Shown here in pieces: positions 34,699 through 44,170 of a stretch of 44,768 bases of DNA. The notes beneath the pieces are model-generated. The model saw only the letters and a program-made list of their open reading frames with translations, made no database searches and was not told the origin of the DNA. Each line of letters begins with the position of its first letter. Within the stretch, counting starts at the first letter, position 1. The stretch is taken from positions 1 through 44,768 of the forward strand of contig NZ_JALNUR010000026.1 of NCBI RefSeq assembly GCF_026540895.1, read 5' to 3'. A program made the translations under genes and the position numbers. The DNA is from Sphingomonas sp. GM_Shp_1. GTDB taxonomy: Bacteria; Pseudomonadota; Alphaproteobacteria; Sphingomonadales; Sphingomonadaceae.

Positions 34699-37098
34699 AT
34701 GACATTCGCTACCGCCAGCGCCGTCGTCGCGCTGCACATTCTGTCGATGCCCCCCGTTTCGGCGCAAGCCGTTGCACCCCAGGCGGATCCGCGGGTCGAC
34801 CAGGCGACGCCGGATGCCGTCGAACGAGACGACGTCGTCGTGACCGGCACGCGCGAACGCGGCCGCACGCAGTTCGATACGCTGGCCCCGGTCGATGTGC
34901 TGCCGGAGACGCTGTTGCGCTCCGCCGTATCGGGCGATCTCAACAACGCGCTCGCCCAGTTGCTGCCGTCGTTCAATGTCCAGCGGCTGCCCGCCGCCGA
35001 CGGACAGGCCTTCGTTCGCCCGGCGACGCTTCGCGGCCTGTCGGCCGACCAGACGCTCGTGCTCGTCAACGGCAAGCGCTACCATCGCTCGGCGCTGCTC
35101 GGCACGCGCGGTGCGCAGGCGCCCGATCTCGCCAGCATTCCCAGCCTCGCGATCAAGCGCATCGAGGTACTGCGCGACGGCGCGTCGGCGCAATATGGCT
35201 CGGACGCGATCGCGGGCGTCATCAATATCATCCTCGACGATCAGCCGGGGATGGAGGCCTATGGCCAGTTCAGCCAATATTATGCCGGGGACGGCAACAA
35301 CTACCAGTCCGGCGCACGCGGCGGCATCGCGCTCGACGACAAGGGCGCGATCGTCTTCACCGGCCAGTTCGAACATGGCGAGGCGACATCTCGCACCCGT
35401 CAGCGCCCCGACGCCCTCGCCTTCCAGGCGGCGAACCCGACCATCGCCGTGCCCAACCCGGTGCAGCGCTGGGGCCAACCCGACGAAGAGCGGGTGCGCG
35501 GCGCGGTCGACATGCATTACGACCTTGCCGAGGCCGCCACGGTCTACGCCTTCGGCACCGTGCAACAGGGCGAAGGACTGACCGACTTCAACTGGCGCAA
35601 CCCCAGCAACACCGGCAGCGTCTACAATAGCAGCAGCGCCTTTCCGGGATTCAATTTCCGCAGCCTCTATCCGGCGGGCTTCACCCCGCGCTTCGGCACG
35701 CAATTCGCCGATCTGCAACTCGTCAGCGGCCTGCGCGGCAATCTGTCGGACGCGCTGAGCTACGATCTCAGCGCGTCGTCGGGACGCAGCCGCATCGACT
35801 ATACGATCGCCGAAACGCTCAACGCCTCGCTCGGGCCCGCCAGCCCGACCAGTTTCTACCTGGGCCGCCTGACCCAGCGTGAGACCAACCTCAACGCCGA
35901 TTTCGTCTATCGCCTGCCCGTCGGCGGCGTCGAGCCGCTGAACATCGCCTTTGGCGGCGAACGGCGGATCGAGCGCTACGCGGTCGGCGTCGGCGATCCC
36001 GCCTCCTATGCGATCGGTGCGGGCGCCGCGACCGGCCTTGCTCCCAATTCGAACGGCTTCCCCGGCTTCGGTCCGCAGCAGGCCGGCCATTTCCAGCAGA
36101 CGAGCAACGCCGGTTATGTCGATCTCGGATGGCATCCGGTGACGATGCTCACGCTCGGCGCGGCGGGCCGCTACGAGGATTTCTCCAGCTTCGGGGACAA
36201 GTTCACCTATAAATTCTCAGGTAGGGTCGAGCCGGTCGAATGGCTGGCGCTGCGCGGCACCTATTCCACCGGTTTCCGCGCGCCGACCCCGGCCCAGCTC
36301 AATACGCGGGTAGTGAGCCAAGGCCTCGACACCCGCACGTTGCAGGTCTTCAACCAGGGCCGCCTCGCCCCCACCGACCCGCTCGCGGTCGCGCTGGGTG
36401 CCAAGCCGCTGCGTCCCGAAACCTCGCGCAACATCAGCGCCGGTCTCGTTGCGCAGACCCATATCGGGCTGGCTGCGACGGTCGACCTCTACCAGATCGA
36501 CGTCGATGACCGGTTCAGCCAGTCGGCGACGATCGCCATTCCGTCGGGCTTCGCCAATCCCAACCGCTTCACCTCGATCAGCTATTTCACCAACGACTTC
36601 AACACCCGCACGCGCGGCGTCGATGTCGTGGTCAGCTATGCGCGTACCCTGGGCGGCGGCCGGGCCAGCGCGACGCTGGCCTATAATTACAACCGCACCA
36701 CGGTGCGCAGCGGAACGAGCGCGGCGATCGCCAACGATACGCAGCGCCGCATTTTCCAGGAACGCCTGCCCCAACACAATGCGACCGGTACGCTCGGCTA
36801 TGACATCGGGCCGGTCGGCGTGATGCTGCGCGGCCGCTATTATGGGCCCTGGACCGACGTGACGGGCAATTCGACCGGCGAGCTGTTCCAGCGCTTCGGC
36901 GGGCTGGCGCTGCTCGACGCCTCGCTGACCTATCGCATGACGTCGAACATCTCGATCCGGGGCGGCGCCGAGAACGTCTTCGGCACCTATCCGGCGGAGG
37001 CGACGAACCAGGCCAATCGCGGCCTGATCTATTCGCGCAACGCGCCCTACGATACCGATGGTGGTCGCTATTATGTCCGGCTGGGGTTGAGCTTCTGA
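34699..37098 (+). CDS. TonB-dependent receptor coupled to a PLP enzyme gene
   Basis: This receptor of 799 residues has a short signal peptide (MTFATASAVVALHILSMPPV, cut after SAQA) and a CAGGGAAAG ribosome site. The plug begins with DDVVVTGTRERGRTQFDT and contains PATLRGLSADQTLVLVNGKR, IKRIEVLRDGASAQYGSDA and IAGVINIILDD. Barrel markers include WLALRGTYSTGFRAPTPAQL and a C-terminal YYVRLGLSF ending in Phe. There is no STN domain, so it should act only in uptake. Its TGA shares a base with the ATG of the downstream gene (TGATG), so receptor and PLP enzyme are made together. That suggests the imported compound is an amino acid derivative or similar amine. The ligand is unknown. Confidence 0.93.
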   Translation: MTFATASAVVALHILSMPPVSAQAVAPQADPRVDQATPDAVERDDVVVTGTRERGRTQFDTLAPVDVLPETLLRSAVSGDLNNALAQLLPSFNVQRLPAADGQAFVRPATLRGLSADQTLVLVNGKRYHRSALLGTRGAQAPDLASIPSLAIKRIEVLRDGASAQYGSDAIAGVINIILDDQPGMEAYGQFSQYYAGDGNNYQSGARGGIALDDKGAIVFTGQFEHGEATSRTRQRPDALAFQAANPTIAVPNPVQRWGQPDEERVRGAVDMHYDLAEAATVYAFGTVQQGEGLTDFNWRNPSNTGSVYNSSSAFPGFNFRSLYPAGFTPRFGTQFADLQLVSGLRGNLSDALSYDLSASSGRSRIDYTIAETLNASLGPASPTSFYLGRLTQRETNLNADFVYRLPVGGVEPLNIAFGGERRIERYAVGVGDPASYAIGAGAATGLAPNSNGFPGFGPQQAGHFQQTSNAGYVDLGWHPVTMLTLGAAGRYEDFSSFGDKFTYKFSGRVEPVEWLALRGTYSTGFRAPTPAQLNTRVVSQGLDTRTLQVFNQGRLAPTDPLAVALGAKPLRPETSRNISAGLVAQTHIGLAATVDLYQIDVDDRFSQSATIAIPSGFANPNRFTSISYFTNDFNTRTRGVDVVVSYARTLGGGRASATLAYNYNRTTVRSGTSAAIANDTQRRIFQERLPQHNATGTLGYDIGPVGVMLRGRYYGPWTDVTGNSTGELFQRFGGLALLDASLTYRMTSNISIRGGAENVFGTYPAEATNQANRGLIYSRNAPYDTDGGRYYVRLGLSF

Positions 37099-38363
37099 TG
37101 ATCGACCGGCGCGCGCTGCTGGCCGGCGGGATGGCCGCCACCCTCCCGCTGCCCGCGCGCGCCGGTGGTCCGGCACGCCCCGCTCCGGACGACGAGGCGT
37201 TCTGGGCGAGCGTCGCTGCGGACTATGACGTGCCGCAAGACGTCATCCAGCTCGAAAACGGCAATTGGGGCGCCATGCCCCGCCCCGTCCGCGCCGCCTA
37301 TGAGCAGGCGGTCGCGCGGGTGAACCGCGACACCAGCTATTATACCCGCCGCGGCATGCTGGCCGACCTTTTCGCCGCCCGCGCCGCCATCGCAGCCGAA
37401 CTCGGCGTGCCTGCCGACGAGATCGCTTTTACACGCAACGCCACCGAGGCGCTCAAGGCACTGATCCTCGGTTACAATCGCCTGTCGCCAGGCGATGCGA
37501 TTCTCTATGCCGACCTCGACTATGACAGCATGCAGTCTTGCATGGAGAGCCTCGCGCACCGTTGCGGCGTTCGCGTCCGCCGCATCGCGCTGCCCGAACC
37601 GGCGACCCGCGCCAGCCTGATCGACGCCTATGCGCAGGTCATGGCGGACGAGCCCCGGCTGAAGCTGATCCTTCTCACCCATATGAGCCATCGCACCGGC
37701 CTGGTGATTCCGGTCAGGGAGATCGCCGCGATGGCGCGCGCACGTGGCATCGACGTCATCGTCGACGCTGCCCATAGCTGGCAACAGCTCGACTTCGCCC
37801 TGCCCGATCTGGATTGCGACTTCGTCGGGCTGAACGGCCACAAATGGCTCGGCGCCCCGCTCGGCGTCGGCATCCTCCATATCCGCAAAAGCGCGCTCGC
37901 CCGGATCGACCGCGATCCCGCCGAAGACGCGGCCGGTCCCGACACCATCATGGCGCGCATCCACACCGGCACGCTCGATTACGCCTCCTGGCTCACCGTT
38001 CCCGCCGCGCTCGCCTTCCAGCACCGGATCGATCGCACCGCCCGGGCCGCACGCCTGCGCGCGCTTCGCGACCGCTGGGTCCGGCGGGCACGAGCCACCC
38101 CCAACCTCGAAATCCTCACGCCGGATGATCCGGCCTTGCACGGCGCGATCACGTCGTTTCGCTTCCACGGTGGCGACAGCCCGCAGGCCAACGCAGCGAT
38201 CGCACAGCGCCTGCTCGACCGGCATGGCATCTTTACCGTTCATCGGACAGGGTTGGCCAAAGGCGCCTGTGTCCGCGTGACACCTTCCCTGTTCACCCCG
38301 ATGACCGACATGGACCGCCTGGTCGATGCCCTATGGGATCTGTCCGGGACCACCTCATCCTGA
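37098..38363 (+). CDS. Tat-exported PLP enzyme, aminotransferase class V
   Basis: This 421-residue enzyme begins with a Tat-like signal (DRRALLAGGMAATLPLPARA), so the mature protein is probably periplasmic. The fold-type I class V signature is clear: LENGNWGAMPRPV, FTRNATEALKALILGYN, the cofactor Asp D223 in VIVDAAHSW and the Schiff-base Lys K249 in GLNGHKWLGAPLG. C-terminal motifs include RIHTGTLDYASW and VRVTPSLFTPMTD. This is the isopenicillin-N epimerase/cysteine-desulfurase-like branch, whose exported members have no settled function. The start is fused to the receptor stop (TGATG). The PLP cofactor explains the Tat route, since it binds in the cytoplasm. Substrate and reaction are unknown. 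Confidence 0.9.
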   Translation: MIDRRALLAGGMAATLPLPARAGGPARPAPDDEAFWASVAADYDVPQDVIQLENGNWGAMPRPVRAAYEQAVARVNRDTSYYTRRGMLADLFAARAAIAAELGVPADEIAFTRNATEALKALILGYNRLSPGDAILYADLDYDSMQSCMESLAHRCGVRVRRIALPEPATRASLIDAYAQVMADEPRLKLILLTHMSHRTGLVIPVREIAAMARARGIDVIVDAAHSWQQLDFALPDLDCDFVGLNGHKWLGAPLGVGILHIRKSALARIDRDPAEDAAGPDTIMARIHTGTLDYASWLTVPAALAFQHRIDRTARAARLRALRDRWVRRARATPNLEILTPDDPALHGAITSFRFHGGDSPQANAAIAQRLLDRHGIFTVHRTGLAKGACVRVTPSLFTPMTDMDRLVDALWDLSGTTSS

Positions 38364-38785
38364 GCGTCTGAACCTTACCGATCAAAATGGGATGCGCGTC
38401 GGCCCGCAGAAACAGATTCGGATCCCGCGACGCCAAAATCTGCTGGTATGACCCGAGAAGCCAGCAAATGGGTTGGGCTGCAACGATCAGTCGTGGAGCC
38501 TCCCAGGATGCAAATCCGCTCCAAGTTACTATACAACCGGTAGTTCTTTTTGATGCGCTGGGATGTCTTGGGACATGCTGGCAAACGGGCCGGCCCGGGG
38601 CGGCAATTCCTCACTTAAGGACTTCCCGCTTCCTCCAACTGGCAACATACACCGTTGGCGATCGCGTGGTGCTTCGCGCCGCTCGCGGCACCTTCCGCCT
38701 ATCGCCATGTTGGCCTTTCAACCGCCACGTCGGCTTGCAACCGTGCTACGAGGTTCGCCGCGTCAGCGGCTGGGCAGTGACGAAA
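38364..38785. other. Unassigned stretch before the mosaic region
   Basis: I find no gene I can support in these 422 bases. Frames on both strands are open for up to about 200 codons, as often happens in G+C-rich DNA, but they show no domain and no ribosome site. The stretch may hold the end of the aminotransferase transcript and further eroded fragments like those to its right. Confidence 0.4.
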
Positions 38786-39046
38786 CTATCGCGCGACCAC
38801 TGCGAAGTCGCCGGGCGTCAGCCCCTCGACGGTGGCGACGCACGCCGGGGCGGGCCTACCGGAAAAGCGCTGGAAAGCGACGGCGGCGCGCTCGGCCCCG
38901 AGCGGCTTCAGCCGCAGTTTGAAGACGAACCGCCGCAATGTCGCGGGATCCGGTGCGGCCCGTGGCGACCACCGACAGCGGATGCAGATCGAGCCATGTC
39001 AGCAACTCATTGACTTGTCCGACTTTCCAACTGGTCCGCGCGAAGC
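38786..39046 (-). pseudogene. Remnant of an AAA+ ATPase gene (3' part, frameshifted)
   Basis: Two frames together spell the end of an AAA+ ATPase. First comes VNELLTWLDLHPLSVVAT; after a frame change near 38948-38955 comes DPATLRRFVFKLRLKPLGAE, then RAAVAFQRF and GLTPGDFAVVAR before a TAG at 38786-38788. The first part is the strand and helix before sensor 1, where the usual Thr-Asn is lost at the frameshift. LRRF is the arginine region near sensor 2. Walker A and B are absent, so most of the 5' part is gone. The fragment begins right at the stop of the fusion gene to its right. Its original function cannot be told. Confidence 0.6.
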
Positions 39047-39048
39047 CA

Positions 39049-40236
39049 TCACGCCGTCGCGGACCGGCGGTCGATCTCGACTGGGGTATAGCCCATGGCC
39101 GGCGCGACACGGAACGTCAGTGCGTCGCATAGCTGCCGCCGACCGACGTAATCGTCTGCCCCATCATGTTGCACGGCGATGCCAGCCTTCTCCAGCATCT
39201 GGACCGCCGCCAAGAAGGCCCGCCGCGTGACCCGGATATCCATCGGCGCGTCCTGTCGAGGCGTGGGAAAATGCGCGTCGAGCGTCTCGAGCAGCAGCGT
39301 CGTGCCACGGCGAAGCGAGGCGACCGGCGCGGAGTCGATCAGGGACGCATAGCGGTCATGGTCGAGCGCGGTGTCGATCAGCGTGACGAGATCGAGCAGG
39401 ACGAAGCCGAAGCGCGACACCGCATAGCGCGGATCGTGGAAGCGGAAGTAGAAGAGCAGCGGGTAGAAATGATGCGCTTCCTTGGTGGCGGCGAGCGAGG
39501 GGACGAGGTTGCCGAGTTCGCTAGCCGCATTGCCCGCTTCCCCGCCGGGCATCAGTCGCGCCAGCATCACCGCCGCGTCGCCCGTGCCCTCGGTCATCAG
39601 GTCGATGGTCAGCGCCAGCGCGTTGCGTTCGCGCAGCGCTGAATAGACCTGGACAAGGTAGCTCAGCACCAGCGACAGGACCGACGCGCCGATCAGCGAG
39701 TTGACGAGGAACAGCAGGCGCGTGCGCGCCAGTCCACGCGACGCCTGCGCCCCTTTCGGCAGGCCCGACCGGTCGGAATAGTCGCGGTCGGTGCCCGGTT
39801 CGCGCCGGTGCGTTGCCTTCACCCCCTTGAATGCGGCAATGTCGAGCAGCGTGATCCCGGCGACCAGCGCGGTCGCGATCGCGGCATTACGCCACTTGGG
39901 ATTGTCACGGTGCAGTGCCCCGGCGAGCGTGGCGAGGTCGAGCGCATCACCCCCGATCCGCGCAGCCAGCCCGACCGGCTTGTCGATCGACAGCGTCGGC
40001 ACCGCGCTGGCCAGTTCGCGGGCGCCATAGGCGCGGATCAGCCCTTCCTTGTCGTCGAGCCCCAGCGCGTGGGCGAGGCGGCCGGGCGCAATCAGTTCGG
40101 TCAGGCCTAGCCCGACCGAGAACCAGCCGAGCGCGCGTGCCAGCCGGTCGGGACCCGTCAGCGAACTCGGCCCCTTGCGTACGACCTTCGGGTCGCCCTC
40201 CGAACGGGCGATGCCGGTGATGGTGGTGAGTGACAT
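39049..40236 (-). CDS. In-frame fusion of two membrane-protein fragments
   Basis: This is an intact 395-codon frame with a good ribosome site (AAGGAAG) before the ATG at 40234-40236. Residues 1 to about 168 look like the N-terminal half of a cyclase/dehydrase-type membrane protein (RALGWFSVGLGLTELIAPGR, IRAYGARELASA, AAIATALVAGITLLDIAAF, DYSDRSGLPKGAQASRG). From about 170 it turns into the C-terminal part of an ion-channel-like protein (RTRLLFLVNSLIGASVLSLV, LSYLVQVYSALRERNAL, EAHHFYPLLFYFRF, VSRFGFVLLDLVTLIDTALD). The pore-forming N-terminus of the second partner is missing. It starts 11 bases after the alcohol dehydrogenase fragment. It may be expressed, but it looks like an accident of recombination. 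The family names are from memory of similar proteins. Confidence 0.6.
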   Translation of the reverse strand: MSLTTITGIARSEGDPKVVRKGPSSLTGPDRLARALGWFSVGLGLTELIAPGRLAHALGLDDKEGLIRAYGARELASAVPTLSIDKPVGLAARIGGDALDLATLAGALHRDNPKWRNAAIATALVAGITLLDIAAFKGVKATHRREPGTDRDYSDRSGLPKGAQASRGLARTRLLFLVNSLIGASVLSLVLSYLVQVYSALRERNALALTIDLMTEGTGDAAVMLARLMPGGEAGNAASELGNLVPSLAATKEAHHFYPLLFYFRFHDPRYAVSRFGFVLLDLVTLIDTALDHDRYASLIDSAPVASLRRGTTLLLETLDAHFPTPRQDAPMDIRVTRRAFLAAVQMLEKAGIAVQHDGADDYVGRRQLCDALTFRVAPAMGYTPVEIDRRSATA

Positions 40237-40247
40237 GGCGGCTTCCT

Positions 40248-41060
40248 TTACGGTTGGAGCATGACCTTGACGCAGCCGTCCGCCTTGTCGCGGAAGGTCG
40301 CGTACATCTCGGGTCCCTTGGACAGGTCGACCTTGTGCGTGATGACGAAGGAGGGATCGATCTGCCCGTCCTCGATCCGGCGGAGCAGGTCGCCGGTCCA
40401 GCGCGGGACATGCGCCTGCGCCATGCGGAAGGTCAGCCCCTTGTTCATCGCCTGCCCCATCGGGATCTTGTCGACCAGGCCCAGATAGACGCCGATGATC
40501 GAGATGACGCCGCCCGGGCGGCAGACATAGATCATCTCGCGTAGCACATGCGGTCGGTCGTTCTCGGCCATCAGCATCTGCTTGGCGCGGTCGAGCACGG
40601 TGTCGGGCTGGCCGAAACTGACATGGGCCTCGGTGCCGACCGCATCGATGCACCGGTCCGGCCCCTTGCCCTTGGTAAGTTCGTTCAGCCGCTCGACGAC
40701 GCCCTCCTCGGTGAAGTCGATCGTGATCGCGCCGGCGGCGGCCGCCATCGACAGGCGTTCGGGCAGGTGATCGATCGCCACCACCTGCCCGGCCCCGAGC
40801 AGGATCGCCGAGCGGATCGTCATCTGCCCCACCGGGCCGCAGCCCCAGACCGCGACCGTGTCGCCGGGCTGGATGTCGGCCTGCACCGCCGCCTGCCAGC
40901 CGGTCGGCAGGATGTCGGACAGGAACAGCAGTTTCTCGTCGTCGATGCCGCCCGGTACCTTGATATGCGTGGTGTCGGCGAAGGGTACGCGCAGATACTC
41001 GGCCTGCCCACCGGGATAGCCGCCGGTCAGATGCGTATACGGGATGCGTCCCACCCCGGT
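40248..41060 (-). pseudogene. Zinc-type alcohol dehydrogenase, 3' part only
   Basis: The frame matches the C-terminal two thirds of a long-chain zinc dehydrogenase of the glutathione-independent formaldehyde dehydrogenase type. Visible are [60 protein letters not shown] (nucleotide-binding Gly motif) and [19 protein letters not shown]. About 110 N-terminal residues with the catalytic Cys/His-Glu and structural zinc sites are missing. At about 41040-41065 the sequence runs straight into the portal gene in another frame. It therefore cannot be an active enzyme. Such dehydrogenases often stand before a cyclase/dehydrase gene, as here, so this part of the original gene order survived. Confidence 0.75.
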
Positions 41061-42270
41061 CGACCGGCGCGGTCTCCGCCTTGCGGACATAGCCGTCGCC
41101 ATAGCGGTCCTTGAACGACTCGTCGGTACGGACCCAGCCCAGCTCGGCCAGCGTCTTGTCGGTGTCCGCCGCCGCCTTCAGGTCGTCTTCCTCGGCGACG
41201 ATGCGGACCAGCATCGGGCTGGCGACGTCGGGCCCGTAATTCAGGTCGGTCCACCAGCGCGCAGGGCCCGCGTTGAAGCTGTCCGACAGCATGTCCGCGT
41301 CGGCCTTCACCACCTCCAGCTTGACGTCGGCATGGACCTCGCCCTGGGCGCGGCTCGATCCGTTGTCGGTGGTCATCGTCTGGGACAGGATGATCTTGGC
41401 GATGCAGCCGTCCATGTACCGGCAGACGGCGGCGAAATCCGCGCCCGACTGGGCGAGCGTCAGCAGCTCGACGTCCATCCCCGCCGGGATCGCGAAGCCG
41501 CTGTCGTTGGCGATCGCCTGGATCGCGGCCAGCAGCTTGTCGATGTCCTTGGCGGTCGACCCGCGCGGATACGTGCCCTTGGCGGTCGGCACCGAGAATT
41601 TGTCGAGGAAGATATTCCAGAAGCGGACGCCGTTCCGCTTGAACAGCGTCGGCCAGTAGAGCCATTCCGCCAGCCCCTCGCCATAAACCTGATCGTCGTC
41701 GGTTCCGCCCGCGCGGACGACCCAGAATTTGCGGTCGGGCACCGGCTCGCCCTGCGGCGCGGCGCGGGTCAGCAGGCGCAACCGGTCGTTCCTGTCGAAC
41801 CGGAACCGACGGGCATGGCGGACATGCACCGGGCGGCATTTTTCCCCCGGCACCCAGTCGAGCAGCCCGTCCAGCGCACCCCAGTTCAGCTCGGCGACCG
41901 AGATGCCGTAGAAGCTGGCCCACAGCATCTTTTCGGTGACGAGGTCCCAGCCGACCCGCTCCAGCGTCTCCTTGAACGCCTGGGCGGCCTCGACCGAGCG
42001 CGCATCCTCCTCGTCGCCGGGCAGCACGTCCCATTCCCGGCTGACCACGGCACGGATGCGCTGTTCCATGCAGGACTTGACCTGATCGTCCTTGCGGATG
42101 CGCTCGTACACGCCCCAGTCGGTCGCACCCTACAGCTTGGGGTCGCGCGGCTGTTGCAGTTCCTGGACGAAAGGCCGCGTGATATCGCGCCCGTCGCCGG
42201 TCGAGGCGATTTCCATCGACAGCTCCGCCGGAAGGGCGACCGCCTTCGCGCCAGGCGCGGACCTCGGCGC
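41060..42270 (-). pseudogene. Mu-like phage portal protein (gp29 family), broken
   Basis: About 400 codons match the Mu gp29-type portal family: LPAELSMEIASTGDGRDITR, then PFVQELQQPRDPKL, DWGVYERIRKDDQVKSCMEQ, RIRAVVSREWDVLPG, EKMLWASFYGISVAELNW, WPTLFKRNGVRFWNIFLDKF and SQTMTTDNGSSRAQGEVHAD. A TAG at 42130-42132 interrupts the frame after DPKL, and the 3' end is cut off by the join to the dehydrogenase fragment. The start codon is also gone. An ATG at 42109-42111 allows an internal restart but would give a headless product. This gene shows that a Mu-like (transposable-phage) head module was once here. Confidence 0.8.
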
Positions 42271-42960
42271 GCAGATTGTCGCCGATCGGCGCATCGGCGC
42301 TGTCGGCGGCGATCAGCAGCCCGCCCGCCGTGTCCCATTCCTTGCCCAGGGTCAGGCGCACGACATGGTGGTCCGGCGACATACACGCGTCGATTGTGGC
42401 GGCGGGCAAGTAGACGCCCGATCCCTTGGAGGGGATGACGTCCAGTTCCTCCTCGGCTGCGTCGCCATAGGTCTTGCGCAGCTTGGCTTCCCAGGCTGCC
42501 TCGGCCTCGGGGGACCACTCCTTGCCGTTGACGAGGCAAATGCGCTGGTAGAGCCCCTGCGCGAGGGCATCCTTGAGCGTCAGGCGATAGACATAGCCCT
42601 CGCGCTTGCCCGCCCGAATGTCCTGGATGAGCTGGTTGAACGCATTGTCCTCGCCGTTATGGGTCGAGATGACGACGACACGCCCGCCCCACATGAGCAT
42701 GGCGAGCGCCGCCTTCAGCAGCTCGTCTAGGTCGTCGTGGAACGCGGCCTCGTCGATGATGATGAGACCCTGTCGACCACGGATCGAGCGGGGGCGGGAC
42801 GACAGGGCGACGACCGAATAGCCGGACGGCAGGTCGATGCGCAGAGCCTTGATGCCCTTCTCGGACCCGTCGTCGTAAAGGAACTCGTTGCCGCCGGGCG
42901 ATGCGAGGTGGAACGCCTTGGTGAAGTCGCCGCACGACGTGATGAACTCGCGCGCCATGT
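42270..42960 (-). pseudogene. Mu-like phage terminase large subunit, internal fragment
   Basis: About 225 codons match the middle of a Mu gp28-type terminase: REFITSCGDFTKAFHLASPG, LPSGYSVVALSSRPRSIRGR, the Walker B strand QGLIIIDEAAFHDDLDELLK, VVVISTHNGEDNAFNQLIQD, then RICLVNGKEWSPEAEAAWEA and DVIPSKGSGVYLPAATID. Walker A and the nuclease C-terminus are missing. On its left it joins the portal gene in another frame; on its right (about 42960-42985) it meets the end of a tail gene on the opposite strand. It cannot package DNA. Confidence 0.78.
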
Positions 42961-42984
42961 CCACGGGCTCGTCGCCTATTACGA

Positions 42985-43699
42985 GCTGACCGACGTCACC
43001 GACCAGGGCTATGCCGATGCCAAGGTTTCCGACGAAGCCGCCGCCCGCGCGGCGCAGGACAGCGCGCTGGCCAGTCGCATCTCGACGACCGAGAGCACGC
43101 TCAACGGCCAATCGGCGCGCATCACGGAACAGGCGACGACGATCGCCGATCACACCGGCAAGCTCGGGGCCTATTGGCGCGTCGGGGCCGATGCGGGCGA
43201 CAACCGCGTCAACCTGACGGTCTGGGCGGATGCGAACCGTGGCGGGGGCGTCAATATCGGGGGCGACCTGCGCGTCGACGGCTCGATCATCCTGACCGGG
43301 ACGATCTACACCAACGCGCTGGTCAGCAACGCGGTCACCGCCTCGACGGTCGCGCAATATGCCGATCGCTACATGACCGAGACCCAGTGGGACACCGAGC
43401 GACTGTCGCTCTGGTCGACGGGCGGGCGGCTGCGGGTCGACATGCAGTTCGACGCCTATGCCTCGGTCTCCGGCGGCGGCCAGCTCCAGGCGCAGCTCTT
43501 CCGCGTCGTCGACGGCAATGTGTCGCCCGCCGGTCGCCTGATCCAGGCCGGGCAGACCCAGCAGCCTTACGGCCTTTGGGTGGTCGAGGATCAGCGCGCC
43601 GGGCTGGTCAGCTATTTCGTCCGGTTCAACCGCACCTCGAACAGCGGCGGGCATCAGATCAACTCCCCCCAGATTTCCATCCAGGAGTTCAAACGGTGA
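42985..43699 (+). pseudogene. Phage tail-tip/host-specificity protein, 3' part
   Basis: About 238 codons match the C-terminus of a central tail fibre (gpJ-like) protein. A coiled-coil stretch (AKVSDEAAARAAQDSALASR, STTESTLNGQSARITEQATT) leads into RVGADAGDNRVNLTVWADAN and GGDLRVDGSIILTGTIYTNA, the usual ending of such proteins. A jelly-roll-like end follows (QPYGLWVVEDQRAGLVSYFV). The rest of the gene, normally over 1000 codons, is absent; the frame simply starts in the join to the terminase fragment. The TGA overlaps a GTG start of the next frame (GTGA). Confidence 0.7.
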
Positions 43700-44150
43700 T
43701 CGAATATTGGGTCGTCTATCACGAGGAGACGGGCGAGGCGCGCTGGCGCGGCTCCGGCCCGCCGGGCTCGCACGGTTTCCAGACCCTGCCCGACGGCGCG
43801 CGACTGGCCGTGGTTCCGCAGGCGGTGGTGGCGGGGGAAGAGCTCGACCTGGACGCGCTGCGCGTCGCCGTGTGCGAGCATATCGACGCGGAGGCGGAGG
43901 CGCAGCGCGCCCGGGTGCTGACCCTCTCGCCCGGCCAGGCCCTGACCTACCAGGCCAAGGAAGCCGAGGCCCGGGCGGTCGTCGCGGGCGGCGCGGCGGG
44001 GCCGTATCGTGAAGGCTTGCGACCCGTCGTCACCGGGGCGTCCTATGCCGAAGTCCGTGACCAGCTCAGCGCGCTGTCGACCGGCGTGCCCGCCGACCAC
44101 AATCTGTCGTTCCACGTCGCCTCGATCCTCGCCGCGATGGACCGGCTGGA
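43696..44150 (+). pseudogene. Small phage tail-associated protein, frameshifted at its end
   Basis: A GTG start overlapping the tail-tip stop (GTGA) opens about 150 sensible codons: VIEYWVVYHEETGEARWRGS, LAVVPQAVVAGEELDLDALR, then TYQAKEAEARAVV, SYAEVRDQLSALSTGVPADH and SFHVASILAAMDRLD. After the last Asp the frame turns arginine-rich, while the neighbouring frame becomes protein-like (TTGLRLAMGYPQ). A two-base loss near 44148 would explain this. Small proteins with an Ala/Glu-rich helix directly after the tail-tip gene are common in siphophages and are often assembly helpers, but I cannot name this one. Confidence 0.55.
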
Positions 44151-44170
44151 CCACCGGCCTGCGCCTCGCC

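Noticed and set aside
38387..39013. A 208-codon plus-strand frame after the aminotransferase gene
   Set aside because: It has no recognisable domain, no ribosome site and mixed codon character, and its right part lies opposite the AAA+ remnant.
42737..42984. The 5' part of the plus-strand frame that runs into the tail-tip fragment
   Set aside because: It is antisense to the terminase fragment and only becomes protein-like after about 42985.
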